The position numbers and the translations under genes are program-made. From positions 146,501 to 210,500 of the forward strand of contig CAUYUJ010016912.1 of the NCBI GenBank assembly GCA_963575745.1: a stretch of 64,000 nt of DNA. The letters run 5' to 3'. Below the pieces are notes generated by a model. That model searched no databases. It worked only from the letters and a program-made list of their open reading frames with translations, and was not told the DNA's origin. Below, in pieces: positions 12,431 through 23,824 of the stretch (positions are counted from its first letter, which is position 1; the number at the start of each line of letters is the position of its first letter). Source of the stretch: Prorocentrum cordatum (lineage: Eukaryota > Sar > Dinophyceae > Prorocentrales > Prorocentraceae).

Positions 12431-14040
12431 CCAGCCAGCCGCAGCGGCAGGCTCCCACCCAATCCTGCGGAGGGTGAGCTTGACTGCGTCGGCTGGCCCT
12501 CGCACCTGGCCCCAGGACTCTGGCTGCGCCGCGCTGAAGGCCTTCTCGAGGCTCCCGTCACTGCGCAGGCCAAGGAAGACCGCCTTGGCCCACGCCTCCA
12601 GTGGTAGACTGTTGGCCGCGAAGACGGGGTCCGCCTTCCAGCCCTGGTCAGGCTGCAGCGCGAACTGCAGCGTTCTGCTCTTGCTGCCCACTGCGCCCGC
12701 CAGCGCCTGGCCGTTGACCACCCTGGCCTTCTCGAGCATCGCCGTCGGGACCCCGACGACCCGAGCTCCGTGGAGGACCGAGGCCAGCCCGCCACTCCTG
12801 AAGATCCTGCCCAGCTTGACGCCCGCCCGCCTGAGCGTCATGTATCGTGACGAGCGGACGGCCAGCCTAGCCATGCGGCTCCTCGACACCGACCATGACG
12901 CCCTGGGCTTCATGCCGAAGTCGACGCCTAGGTTCTTGACCGCCCGACGCAGCCTGAAGTCCCAGCGCCGCAGTCGGTGGGCCGCGCGCCGTCCTGCACT
13001 CTCGTCGCTGCTCACGATGTTGCCCTTCGTCAGGGACACCATGAGCCCCAGCGCCTCCAGCCTCTGACAGAGGTCCCTGGTCGCGCCGAAGGCCGTGAAC
13101 TCCACGCCCCTGAGCTTCCAGTAGACGGCCAGCGTGATGTCGTCGACGGCCACGTAGGCCCTCAGCGACGTCAACTGGGCCACGACCGCGTCCATCGCGG
13201 TGAGGAGCACGACCCTCAGGAGCGTCGTGGCGCACCCACAGCCCGCAACGATCGAGCTCCCGATCCTGATCGCATCCGTCTTCCAGCGGCTGAGACTGAG
13301 CCTCCTCGGGCCGCCGTAGCTGCGGAGGACCAGCTTCAGCCTGCGCAACCTGAAGCCGCGGCGGCGAGCAGCTGCAACCAGCCCCTCGTGAGTGACCCGC
13401 TCGTAGGCCTTCGAGAGGTCCGTCATGGTCGACATGGAGTGCTGCTCCATCGCCGCCGCCACGCTGGCATCGTGGACCTGGAGCCAGACCGCGTCCTCAC
13501 AGGACTTCCCCGCCCCTCCGAAGAAGTAGTCCCGCCTATGCCCCGACTCCCACTCGACCGCGTCGATCCTGCGCAACCTCCCCAGCAACCGAATGAGGCT
13601 GCAGAGCAGCCCAATCGGCCGCCAGCCTCCGTCGGGCTTCGCCAGGAAAAAAACCAGCAGGGTGTTCACCTGCTCGGGCATACGGCAAGATGCCTCCAGC
13701 ACCAGCAGCAGCAGCCCGAGCGCTTCCAGTCCTCCGTCGCTGAGGTGGCCGAACGCTTGGGGCTTGATGGCGTCCACCCCGAGGGCCGTGGACGGCTTGA
13801 AGGAGCGCGCCGCCTTGCGGATCTCCTCTGCCGTGGGCGCCTGCCCTAGCCCCTCCAGGTGAGCCTCTGGCAGGGCCTCGTCAAGGTCCATCGGCTGGAT
13901 CTCGCCGTGCCGCCAGATGTTCTGGCACTCCTCCAGCAGAATGTCGAGGGTGGCCGCGATACCTGCAGGCCCGTCGTCGCCATCCTGGTCGGCTGTCCAG
14001 CCCTGCGGCGCTCGGCAGAAGGCGTGGGCGGCCCCTTCCG
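12430..14040 (-). pseudogene. LINE-A ORF2, reverse transcriptase domain
   Basis: Minus-strand frame entered at about 14040. Recognisable RT blocks: a K-P-D-G-G-W-R-P-I-G strand, then T-D-L-S-K-A-Y with the first catalytic Asp, then the second catalytic pair in Y-V-A-V-D-D-I-T-L, followed by a G-L-x-x-S-x-x-K-G block and thumb-like sequence. The DD pair follows Ala-Val where LINE RTs normally have [FY]-x; a Tyr lies three residues further upstream. The usual Q-G-D-P-L-S-P block is replaced by G-C-G-C-A-T-T. Coding sense leaves this frame near 12430. Confidence 0.75.
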
Positions 14041-15897
14041 CCGTCCCGCACCGCCTCCTTTGGCCCAGGCGCGCCAGCGCAGGTCTCGACCTTTGGCGCA
14101 GCCAGCCTCGAGCCGACCTGCGATCTCCCTGGCCTCGGCCTCGAGCTCCTCGACCTCCGCGAAGGTGAGCTCCCACATCCTCCGAAGTCGCCTCCTCCAC
14201 TTGGCAGCCTCAGGCGCGCTGAGGGATTCGCCTCTCGCGTGCACCGACGGGGCCAGCTTGCTGCCCATCTTGGCGTGGATGGCTTCGAGCTGTTGGCAAG
14301 CCGCGGCCCTGGCGCTCGGCAGGTGCAGCCGCCTCCTCGCGACCAGCTCCTCCCAGAGCACCGCGCCGACTCTGCGCCAGTGAGCCGCCTCTGGGGGCCC
14401 GCGCGCGTGGGGGCCGCTGCTGGGCAGGAGCACCTCCTGCTTGACAAACCTTGGATTGGCCTCTCGGCCCGTGTATCTGTCCGCATCCTGGGTCCCGATG
14501 TGGTAGCATCCCAGCAGGTCGGACTCCATCAACTTGGCGAACTCCCCGTAGAGGACGTTCACTGTCTCTTGCGGCAAGCTGCCCCCCACCACATCCTCGG
14601 GGAACGTCGGGTACCCAGCCTCCTCCTCGTGGCTGGTTCCTCCCCTCGGCGAACCTTCCAGCCCGCGGACTGCAGGACTGAGGCCACAAGGCCCTCGCGT
14701 CAGAGAGACCGCGTCACCCCTCTCTTCCACCGTGGGGGAGCCCGCCGCAGACTGCTCGCTGGCCCCTCCTGGGTCGCTTGGAGTCTCCCCCTCGCCCGCC
14801 CCTTCAGCAGCACGGGGGGTGAGAGGGCCTGGGCCGAGGAGCAGGCTGAAGGTGTCGGCCCACTCCGCGCCCGCATCTTGGCGGCAACGGCCCAGCACGC
14901 CGTCGTCGACCGCCATTTCGAAGACCTCTGCGCCCAGGACAGGACCCTCCTCCAGCTGGGCGGCTGGCGGCCGATCCCCTCGGCCCGCCGCTGCGTCCTC
15001 AGGGCCTGGGCTCGCCGCTGCCTGCGCAGGCATCGCCTCGGGCTGCGGCCAGCCCAGCTGCTCAAGCACCCTGCGTAGGCGTGCGACCAGTGGGCCCCAG
15101 TCGGGGGGCTTGGGTCGCGGCCCCACTGGCCGCTCGGCTGGGAAAGCGCGCGGCCCTTTGAGGACTGGCCGCCGCGCGGGCGCGCCTCGCCGCCCCGGCT
15201 CCAAACGGACGGGCCAGTGGGGCGCGAGAGCCTCGTCTAGCCGCCTGCATCCCCTGACCAGCTCCCCCATCTCGCTGGAGACGACGAACCAGTCCAGCTC
15301 GTTGCCGCCCCCGCTGCGGCAGGTAGCAACGCCAGGCGTGACCGTCATCCCGCCGACTGCCTGCGGCCAGCCCCACTCCTGGAGCTCTCGCGGCTTGCAG
15401 TTCCAGTCGCCGCCAATCACGAACGGCGCGGCCGTGCTGGCCAGGTAGCGCCCCAACTGGCCGAGGACGAGCTTCGACTCGCCGTCGAGACCCTTGCCCG
15501 TCACGAGGTAGACCGAGACCGCCAGGAAGCCCCCTCTGACAGCGCAGTTGACCCAGCGAGCGATCACTCGCTCCTTCGGGAGGGCGGGCCCCGCGGGCGG
15601 GTCGCCCATCCCGATGTGGGCGCGGACGCCGATCCCGACGCCGCTGGACAGGCCGCCCTTGTCGGTGACCACCGACGCGTTGAAGACCACCTTCCAGCCC
15701 TCCTTGCGGCAAGCCTGCTCGGCCTCCGCCTTGGCACCTGGCGCCACCGCGACCTCCTGCAGGAAGACAACGTCGGCGGTCGCCTCATGATGCAGCCATC
15801 TCATCATGCTGCTCCTGGAGGTGGTGTTGGCCGTGTCCAACCTCCAGGTTCCTCCTTCACGCCTCGCTCGCTGGAGCCTCCGCTGGGCCTCGTCCAT
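14040..15897 (-). CDS. LINE-A ORF2, AP-endonuclease-like domain and linker
   Basis: The frame opens at the ATG at 15897. The endonuclease/exonuclease/phosphatase motifs appear in order: N24, the LQE motif (E48), Y130, the GGDWN block (D164, N166), L-D-W-F-V-V-S (D202) and the terminal P-H-W-P (H227). All catalytic positions are kept, so the nicking domain itself looks intact. It would cut target DNA to prime reverse transcription. Residues ~230-620 are a GC-rich linker ending in a helical E-E-L-E-A-E region, a common lead-in to LINE RTs. Near 14040 coding sense passes to another frame that carries the RT. Confidence 0.75.
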
Positions 15898-17188
15898 CGG
15901 CGGCTGCTGCGGCTGGCCGCTCGACGGCCTCTCCTCCGCCTCCCTTGAGCTTCTTGGTGGTCGGGAGGGCGAGGCCCGCTGCCTGGCAGACCTCTTCGAG
16001 CTTGCGGCGGCCTTCGCCCTCCAGCTTGGCCAGCTGCTCGATGAAAGCCTCGCCCTCGGCGTCGACCCTGCCGCCCCAGCCATCACCACCTGAAGCAGCA
16101 GGACCAGCATCGTCAGCAGGGACCCCAGGGGGTGCCTTCGCCATCTCGACGTCGTCCTCGGGAGGCGGGGCCTGCTCGGAGTCGACCTCTTGCCGCAGGA
16201 CGACCGCCTTGGCCTCGAGGGCGGCCTTGGCCTTCTGGATGGCCTCCCCGACTGCCCCGCTCTGCTCCCGCAGCACGCTCGCGAGGGCGCGGATCCCCTC
16301 CAGGGCGCTGGCGAGGTCACCTGCCTTGGACGACTTGGTCCCAGGCGGAAGGCCGACCTCCTGGACCTTCTTGGCCTGCTCCAGCTCGTCCTGGGCGGCT
16401 GCCAGCTTCCTGTCAGCTTCAGCCACCTTCCGCTTGGCCTGCTCCAACTCCTCCTGGGCTGCGCCGACGGCCTCCTCAGCGGCCTCCTGCTCGCCCCTCC
16501 TGGACTTGGCCTGCTTGCCGAGCCGCTCCACCTTCCAGAGGAGCCCCTGCAGCACTTGGGAGTGCGTGCGCGGCTTCTCTTCCTTCGGGGCCTCCTCAGG
16601 CTGCCTGGGCAGCAGCTTGGCCCTGTCCGCGTCTGAGAGGACCACCCCGCGCGCCTCGAGCTGGGCCAGCAGGTCCGCCGCGCTCGGCTGCTGGGGCTGC
16701 GCTCCCTGGGCGCCGCCTCCTGCGCTGCCAGCGACAGGCCCTGCCCCGCTCTCCTCCTTCTTGGCCTTGGCCTTGGGCGCGGCCTTCGGCGAGGCATCCC
16801 GCGCGCCCGCAGCAGGGGGTGCCCCAGCCGCGGCCTCCACTGCGCGCTGGCGCACCGACAGTGGGGCCGCCACCCCGCACCCGCGGCAGGCCAGGCGGCT
16901 GGCCCAGTTGCCGTCGGCGCCGCAGCGGCCGCAGCCCCAAGTGGGCTTCCGCGGGCCAGGCAGGACCTTGCCGCTCCCTGCGCCCGCGCCGCCCGCACTG
17001 CCGCGCCAGGGCGCGCCGCAGCCTCCGCCGAGGAGGGGGAAGAGGGGGAGAGGAAAACAGGAGGAGAGAGGATGGGCAGGATGTGGCGAAGGCGACGAGA
17101 CGAGGCGAGCACCGGAGACCAGCGCTCCCCGATGGAGGGCCCGCTCTTGCAAAAAAGGGGAATGCGCTGGAAGCCGCAGCCTCGGCAA
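15857..17188 (-). CDS. LINE-A ORF1, RanBP2-type zinc finger and coiled coil
   Basis: 443 codons, uninterrupted. Residues 84-104 form a RanBP2-like finger, W-x-C-x2-C-x4-N-x6-C-x2-C (W84, C86, C89, N94, C101, C104); such fingers usually bind RNA or protein. Residues ~105-175 are low-complexity Ala/Pro/Lys. Residues ~215-300 have a heptad-like Glu/Lys/Ala/Leu pattern, a likely coiled coil for oligomerisation. LINE ORF1 proteins typically coat element RNA; that role is inferred. The start at 17188 is simply the first ATG in the frame; the first ~80 residues are Pro/Ser-rich and may be untranslated. The stop lies 40 bases inside ORF2. Confidence 0.7.
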   Translation of the reverse strand: MPRLRLPAHSPFLQERALHRGALVSGARLVSSPSPHPAHPLSSCFPLPLFPLLGGGCGAPWRGSAGGAGAGSGKVLPGPRKPTWGCGRCGADGNWASRLACRGCGVAAPLSVRQRAVEAAAGAPPAAGARDASPKAAPKAKAKKEESGAGPVAGSAGGGAQGAQPQQPSAADLLAQLEARGVVLSDADRAKLLPRQPEEAPKEEKPRTHSQVLQGLLWKVERLGKQAKSRRGEQEAAEEAVGAAQEELEQAKRKVAEADRKLAAAQDELEQAKKVQEVGLPPGTKSSKAGDLASALEGIRALASVLREQSGAVGEAIQKAKAALEAKAVVLRQEVDSEQAPPPEDDVEMAKAPPGVPADDAGPAASGGDGWGGRVDAEGEAFIEQLAKLEGEGRRKLEEVCQAAGLALPTTKKLKGGGGEAVERPAAAAADGRGPAEAPASEA

Positions 17189-17307
17189 GGAGATGGGGTG
17201 GAGAGGGAGAGGGGGATGGGGATGAGACGGACGAGGGAGGAGAGGGAGGAGGAGAGAGGAGGAGAGGGGATGTGAAGGATGGCGAATGGAGGACGGGAAG
17301 TAGGGAT

Positions 17308-17360
17308 GGAGGGGAGGAGGAGGAGGAGGAGGAGGAGGAGGAGGAGGAGGAGGAGGAGGC
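17308..17360. repeat. GGA microsatellite
   Basis: About 17 GGA triplets just upstream of LINE-A ORF1. Confidence 0.95.
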
Positions 17361-17984
17361 CTCCTGATCCCTCGCCTGGGTGGGCTTCGGGTGGGGAATC
17401 GCCCTCGGACGTTGGACGATTTCGTAGGTAGGGTGGAAATTCCGCCCTAATGTCCAAACTCCTTTTATGCCGATTGCCGCCGCACTTTGTCGTCGCCGTT
17501 TCCACCATATTTCTGCGGGGATGCCCGCCCTGATGCGAGCACGTCCGCGTCACTAGTTCCCGTCGTTTGGGGCGCAGTCCTGACACACCTGGAAAATCAA
17601 CCAAAGTACGGCGGATCCGAGATCAGGGCCCCCCTCCGCCATACGGGCGTTTTTGGACGTGTTGCAAACCACCGCGTGGGTCGGGAGAGGGGGAGTGGAA
17701 AGAGACAGGAAGGTCCCTAGCATTGATGCGTGCGTCCACCACCCCGCACGGCATGGGCCACCCCTGACTGACCCAGTCCTCACCGCCGAAGGCGAGGGGG
17801 GGAGAGCATGCTGCTACACATGAGATGAATGCCGATGAGAACGGACAGCGATCAAACTATGATGCCTCTTCTGACTTCGAACCGGCTACGATGCCTACTC
17901 GTGCCCGCCCCATCCCGTCTTCAGGGGCTTTGCAACCCCCCATAATGGTGGGGCGGGAAAACGGTCCGCCACCCTTGGCCCTGC
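17361..17984. other. no gene seen
   Basis: Mixed-composition spacer with no supported feature. Confidence 0.5.
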
Positions 17985-18925
17985 ACGTACGGTGCCACGC
18001 TCGTGGGGATTTGCTCCCGCAGCCTATGATAAAGCGGCGGAAGGTGTGAGGCCTCATGGCGGTCCTCACCATTGAGGCCAATGATGGTCGTCACCGGGGG
18101 GGGAAGAAGGATACCTGAGAAGGGCAGTGCGAGAAACTATAACCATCGCCCTAGCCCAATAATGAGAGAATCCACAATCAAAGTAAGCGGGGCTTCCACA
18201 GGCGGAGGGTCACGCCGCACCCGCCGCCACCTCGCGGCGTCACGCTCCCGTCGAACACCTCGCTCGTATCTCCCCCGGGGAAGCCCTTTTAAGAGGCGGC
18301 ACGAACGCCACGGACGTAACACCCTCGCATTCGTGATGCTACGCCCACTCGAAGTGGCAGTCCCAGTCGTGGTCTTCGTCGACGCCGGCGTTGTCGTCCT
18401 CGGCGTCCTTCGTCGGCGTCAGGACCGTGGGGGTTTGCCCCGCAGCCTGTACGATGAAGCTGCAGAGGGTGTGAGGCCTCATGGCGGTCCTTACTGGTAA
18501 GGCCTATGACGGTCTTCGCCGGGGGAAGGGGAAAAGGATAACTGAGAAGGACAGTGCGGGAAACTATAACCACCGCCTCAGCCCAAGCACGACGGAATCC
18601 ACATTCAAAGTAAGCGGGGGCTCCACAGGCGTGGGGTCACGCCGCACCCGCCGCCGAACACCTCGTTCCTATCTCCCCCGGGGATACCCTTTGAGAGGCA
18701 ATGCGTATGCCACGGACGTAACACCGCGCAATCGTGCTGCCGTGCCCACTCGTACTGGTAGTCAAAACCGTGGTCGTCGTCGTCGCTGAAGTCGTCGTTG
18801 TCCTCGATGTCCGTCGTCGGTGCCAAGTCCGTGGGGATCTGCTGTCGCGGCCCCTATGACGGAAGCTGCGGAGGGTGTGAGGCCTGATGACGGTCCTTAC
18901 TGGTACGGCCGATGATGGCGGGTCC
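17985..18925. repeat. ~400-420-bp tandem repeat, about 2.2 copies
   Basis: The anchor word GTGAGGCCTCATGGCGGTCC recurs at about 18048, 18471 and (diverged) 18873. The intervening sequences align through shared blocks such as GAAACTATAACCA and CACGCCGCACCCGCCGCC. Confidence 0.85.
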
Positions 18926-18934
18926 AACAGAATG

Positions 18935-20012
18935 ATGAAGTCCCACGCGAAAATAAATTAGTTCTCGCCGCCCCTGGGGGGCTGCGATATGCGAAACTGT
19001 CGCCACTTTCGAGGACTGCGGGGGGGGGCACCATAGCGGGGCCGTAACTGGATTCATATGAGACCTCGCCATTTCTCGGGTGGTCTGGTCTACGAAACAA
19101 TCGCCACTTTCGAAGGCTGCAGGGGGGGTGGGGGCGGTGCCCCGACTTAGATTAAACCTCGCCCGCTCCAGGGGGCGCGATATGCGAGAGGATCGCAACT
19201 GTCGAGGGTTGCTTAGGGGGCCAGCATAGTGGGGCCATACCCAAATTCAGATTAAACCTCGCCGTCTCTGGGGGGTGCGGGTTGCGAAACCGTCGCCACT
19301 TTCGAGGGCTGCCGGGGGGCCAGTACAGCGGGGCCGTAACTGGATTCAAGGATTCATATGAGACCTCGCCATGTCTCGTGTGGTTTGATATATGAAGCCG
19401 TCGCCACTTTCGAGGGCTGCAAAAGGGGGCCTGTCCTGACTTAGATTGAACCTCGCCCGCTCCGGGGGGCGCGATCTGCGAGACTATCGCAAGTGTCGAG
19501 GGTTGCTTAGGGGGCCAGCACAGTGGGGCCATACCAGATTCATATTAAACCTCGCAGTCTCTGGGGGGTGCGATCGGCGAAACCGTCGCCACTTTCGAGG
19601 GCTGCAAAGGGGGCCAGCGCAGTGGGGCCCGTGGGGCCATACCCAGATTCAGGTTAAACCTCGCCGCCCCTGGGGGGCTCTGATCTGTGAAACTGTCACC
19701 ACTTTCACGAGCTGCTGCTGGGGGTGGCAGCATGATTGGGCTCGGCTCTACCCAGATTCAGAATTGATCTTGCCATCACTGAAGGTGTGACCTGCGACAT
19801 TGTCGCCACTTTCGAAGGCTGCGGGGGGGGATCAGCATGGTGGGGCTCTACCCAGACTCAAATTCGACCTCGCAATCCCTGGGGGGTGCGATCTGAGAAG
19901 CTGTCGCCGCTTCAGAAGTCTGCGGGGGGCCAGCATATTTGGACTCTACCCAGATTCAGATTCGACCTCGCCATCCCTGGGGGGCTGCAACCTGCGAGAA
20001 AGTCGCCACTGA
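18935..20012. repeat. ~100-bp degenerate tandem repeat, about 11 copies
   Basis: The anchor GTCGCCACTTTCGAGGGCTG recurs, with changes, at about 18995, 19097, 19190, 19279, 19399, 19483, 19583, 19693, 19801, 19901 and 19997. Confidence 0.9.
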
Positions 20013-20390
20013 CTGTAACGGACTGCACATCGAAACATCGTTTCTCTCCATTCTCTGACCTCTTTTTGTCGTCACTCTCGTGCTGCTGCCATGTCCTCTT
20101 GCTGCTGCCCAGCTAACGTTTCAAGCTCCCTGTCCGTCTTCTCCTCTTAGTCCTCGCCCCTTTCCCCCCCCCGATCCAGGGAACTAATTACCTCCATCAA
20201 GCCCTTGTCCATTGATCGCCTTCCTGCGAGTCGCGCATCTCGCGAGCCTTCCATATACCTTTTCGCAGACAGATACCACCTTATCGCGTCACCACCCCCG
20301 TATACAGTCTACCCGGCTATTCTGGCCATGCGTTGCGCAAGGGTCGGGTACATCGTCTGGATAATTTTCTGGGGACGGCGTCGTCAGGCC
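20013..20390. other. no gene seen
   Basis: Spacer between repeat blocks without supported coding content. Confidence 0.5.
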
Positions 20391-20720
20391 CGAGCTGGAC
20401 CGAATCGCGAAGTCGGATCAGATCGGAAACGGATCGGATCGCCAACGAATCGCTCCGAATCGAATCGAAATCGGATCGCCGCGCCCTGCTCCGGCTGGCC
20501 CGAATCAATCGACGACTGTGAATCGAACCGATTCAATAGAGTCTTCCCAGACGGGGTCCGAGCAGATGGGGTCGGAGGATCGCGCCGCATCAGCAATGCA
20601 TCGGCCATGCATTGGCGATGCATCGGCGACGTCGGCGAAGCATCGGAACCATCAGCGTGGAGAAAATCAGGCTCCACATCGAGCCGCATCGCCGATGCAT
20701 CGGCGATGTGGCGCGATCCT
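20391..20720. repeat. GATCG/AATCG and GCATCGGCGAT low-complexity block
   Basis: Dense near-repeats of CGAATCG and CGGATCG (20395-20500), then of GCATCGGCGATG (20590-20710). Confidence 0.7.
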
Positions 20721-20935
20721 CCGACCTCATCTACTCCGATCCCATCTGGGAGGCCCCTGAGCCTATCCCCCCTATCGTTGCCCCTGAGCCGATTCCCCCC
20801 GAGCCTATTGCACATGAGCCTATCCCCCAGCTATTGTTGTCCCTGAGACCCGAACCAATTCGAATCGGAATCGCGGCCCAGACCGGTGAATCGAATCGCG
20901 TCGAATCGGATGGTGAGCGGCCCTGGTCGTCGTCC

Positions 20936-20988
20936 TCCTTGTCCTCCTCCTCCTCCTCCTCCTCCTCCTCCTCCTCCTCCTCCTCCTC

Positions 20989-21019
<31 letters not shown>

Positions 21020-21050
21020 TCCTCCTCCCCCTCCTCCTCCCCCTCCTCCA
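20936..21050. repeat. TCC microsatellite
   Basis: More than 25 TCC triplets, interrupted at the 3' end. Confidence 0.95.
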
Positions 21051-21139
21051 ACCAAGCCCTCCCCCTCCTGGGTCGGTGGGCGCAGCACGGCCAGGTGCCC
21101 CCGATCTCGCACCCGTCGAACATGTCCTCTCGAGCGGGG

Positions 21140-22110
21140 AGGGGGTCGCGGGGAGGGAGAGGGAGGGGGAGGGGGGAAGGGAGGGAGAAGGATGGAGGGA
21201 GGGAGAGAGGATGAGGATGAGGATGAGGATGAGGATGAGAAGGAGGAGGAGAAGGAGGATAAGAAGGAAGGAGGAGGAAGAGACGGACGATGAGGAGGAC
21301 GGCGAGGAGGACGAGGAGATCGACGGCGAAGACGACGACGAAGAGAGGATGCGGACTCCCTCGTCCTCGCCCTCGAATGGCGAGGAGGGATACCGATGCC
21401 TCCAGCGTCTTGAAGCAACAAATAGCACAATTGATTTCTGGTTCTCAAAATACTCTGTCTCTCGAGGCTGTTCTCGGGCTCAAGGGCCACCAACAAAATC
21501 TACTCGGACTGAACCTCCGTCCCCAAGGAAAGGGCTGGGACTTGCAATATCCGCTCTAAGAAAACAATACTTCGGATGTCTGGGTATGGGGGAGCAGGCT
21601 TCCAGGTTCGAGGATCGAGGAGGGAGGTTTGGGGGGGCCTTCCTGTGCCTCTGGAACCATCTGGGGGCCTCAGGGAATTGTTGGTGGGACCTCCGGGTGC
21701 CACTGGGAAGAGCGAGCAGGGGGACTGGGAGAAGGAGGGGCAGGGGGAAGTGGAGGGAACGTGTGGGGGTCTGAGCGGGGGGTGGGCAGTGGGAGGGGGG
21801 GCGACGGAGAAAGCAGGAGCAGGGGAAGATAGGGAGGAGGGTGAAGGAAGACTACGAGGAGAAGGCGGAGTAGCAGCAGAAGGGGCAGCGGAAGGAGGGA
21901 GAGAGGGAAGCATGGGGGAAGGGAGGGAGAGGGAAGCAGAGAGGGAGGGAGGGAACGAAAGGGGGGAGGAAGACGAGAAGAGTGATTAGGAATAGGAAGG
22001 AATAAGTAACGCAGGAGGAGGGAATGAGAGGAGGGCGAAGAGGGTGACGGTAAGCAGGAGGGTGAAGGAGGGAAGAGGTGGAAAGGGAGGAGCAGGGGCA
22101 CAAGAAGGAA
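21140..22110. repeat. purine-rich low-complexity region
   Basis: GGGAGA-rich, with GGATGA units at 21205-21240, then long G/A-rich stretches (21700-22100). No supported gene. Confidence 0.7.
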
Positions 22111-22659
22111 CAACAATGCCATGCATGGCGTCCCGTTCTCGCGCTATAAGAACGAGACGTTTACCAAAGGCTGATCACGCCACCACGCAATACACGAGAC
22201 TGCACGTCGCTGATCAGCACGTGCTTGCTGGCATTCCAGCCGGGCACGACGATCGCCACCCGCCCACGAGGCAGGATGACCACCAACGGGCCCTAACAAC
22301 TGCTTGCGGTTATGCGTTGTGATGCGCTGTGCCCGTCGTGGGACCCAAACCATAAGACAACGATCATGGCGAGAACGAGTGGCAACAACGTAAGCACGGT
22401 AATAATAAGAGAAACGAATTCCAGGTAGCGACTGCGATGTTACGAGAACCTGCGATGTTAGGCTTGCGATGCGGGTAGGCCGCGGCACATGTGGCGCTCG
22501 AGGGCAGAGGCTTGCCGTAACGCTAGGACTATCGCTGCGCCGACAAAGCCAGCGATGCGGAATGAAATATCTCTCGTCGGCATTGTCGTCGTCCTCCTGC
22601 TTCTCAATGCGCGGCGCAAAGAAGGACGAGCATCAGCGTTCCACCCAAAAGAACGAACA
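22111..22659. other. no gene seen
   Basis: Unique-looking sequence with no recognisable coding region. Confidence 0.5.
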
Positions 22660-22880
22660 ATGGGCAGGGTGGCACGGGAACCATGACATTGAAAGCAACA
22701 TCCCGCGTGGACTTGTTTTCAGCCTATGCGCTGGCCAGGCGGGCTGGGAGCCGAAAAGGCCACAAGCGGGCAAGAAAGCGCGGGAACCGTACCATCAAGG
22801 ACACAAGCCGGCGGGGCCAGATTTTGCCTATGCGCTGGCCAGGCGAGATGGCAGCCACAACTGGATAGGCGAGCTCGGGA
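22660..22880. repeat. ~115-bp tandem duplication
   Basis: Two copies sharing GCCTATGCGCTGGCCAGGCG (about 22723 and 22831) and GGGAACC upstream. Parts resemble the 32.5-33.5 kb repeat (GCTGGCCA-GCGATG words). Confidence 0.75.
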
Positions 22881-23024
22881 CTTCTCTCATATACCGGAAA
22901 CCTGCCCCGGGGGCCCCTGGGGCCGAAGACCACCACGGGCCACAACTGCACACGAAGTCCCCCCTCCCTCCCCGGAGCCCCTCCGGGGCTTGCCGGAGGC
23001 CTCCCCGGTCAGACAAGACGGCCT

Positions 23025-23340
23025 AAGAAGCGCCCGAGACGGCCCAAGATACTCAGAAGAGGCGTCCAAGAGCGCTCCAAGGGGGCCCTCAGACGGCCCC
23101 AGAGGAGCCCACAACGGCTCCAGAGCGCCCCCAGACTGCCCAAGAGGGCCCCAAGAGGGCCCAATGAGAGTCCCAAGAGGGCCCAAACAAGCTCCCAAGA
23201 GGGCCCAAGAGACCCCCAAGAGAGCCCCAAGACGCCCAAAGGCTTCCCAGACGCCTGAAGACGGCCCACAAGGACCCCAACACGGCGCGCGAGAGCCCCA
23301 AAAGGGCCCCAAAAGGGCTCCAACAGGGCCCCAAGTAAAC
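23025..23340. repeat. 11-bp phased AAGAGGGCCCC array
   Basis: Between 23150 and 23340 the successive AAG-to-AAG spacings I counted are mostly 10, 11 or 12, with a run of 11s at the end. Confidence 0.8.
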
Positions 23341-23632
23341 CCCCTGGACGACGAAGACGACGACGACGACAACGATGATGACAAGGGCGGAGGCTAGCCG
23401 CAGCCGGCGCTTGCCCGCGGGACAAGTCGTAGAAGCGCCTCTGTCCGTGAACGTGTGGTGGTCGTCCGGGATCATCGCCCACGGCAACGTGGCGCACGAC
23501 CCGGAAGACTCTGACTGAAGCGAGGCGTGAACGTGTGGTGGGAGGCGGTCTGTTTGCACATACGCGCGTAGACTGCCGCGCCACTAACAGCAAGGCCTGG
23601 CAGCCGCTGCCGCGCATCACAATGAATTCACC

Positions 23633-23637
23633 CTTGC
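23633..23637. repeat. target-site duplication, left (CTTGC)
   Basis: CTTGC directly abuts the left LTR and matches CTTGC abutting the right LTR. Confidence 0.9.
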
Positions 23638-23792
23638 TGCAGAAATAATTTCTGTGAAGAACGAACCCCTTTTCTTCATCGCCTGAAGGTGCCTGGAGCA
23701 AAACGGTTGCGGGCAACAGCGATGCACATCAATGAAACGATATTCAACATGTCAGCTCACGCAACGATAACCTAATACGCTACACATCTGCA
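23638..23792 (-). repeat. 3' LTR of copia element
   Basis: 155 bp, aligned without gaps to the other LTR. Differences cluster within 20 bp of one end and 35 bp of the other, while the central ~100 bp is identical. Confidence 0.95.
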
Positions 23793-23800
23793 CTCCTCCT
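23793..23800 (-). promoter_or_regulatory. polypurine tract, AGGAGGAG
   Basis: An all-purine octamer directly precedes the 3' LTR on the element strand, the place where second-strand DNA synthesis starts. Confidence 0.8.
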
Positions 23801-23824
23801 AAAGCGCAGACTGAAACCGACTCT

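Larger units (their letters stand above)
10802..17188 (-). mobile_element. LINE-A: two-ORF APE-type non-LTR retrotransposon, frameshifted
   Basis: A minus-strand element of at least 6.4 kb. ORF1 carries a RanBP2-type zinc finger and a coiled coil. ORF2 carries an AP-endonuclease-like domain, reverse transcriptase, ribonuclease H and a cysteine-rich tail. ORF2 starts about 40 bases inside the end of ORF1 in another frame. ORF2 is spread over three frames with shifts near 14040, 12430, 12090 and 11720, so this copy cannot encode a full enzyme unless some shifts are assembly errors. A GGA microsatellite lies just upstream (17308-17360). Confidence 0.85.

Noticed and set aside
15945-17367. Plus-strand frames of over 400 codons opposite LINE-A ORF1
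   Set aside because: Antisense shadows; the minus strand carries the zinc finger and coiled coil.
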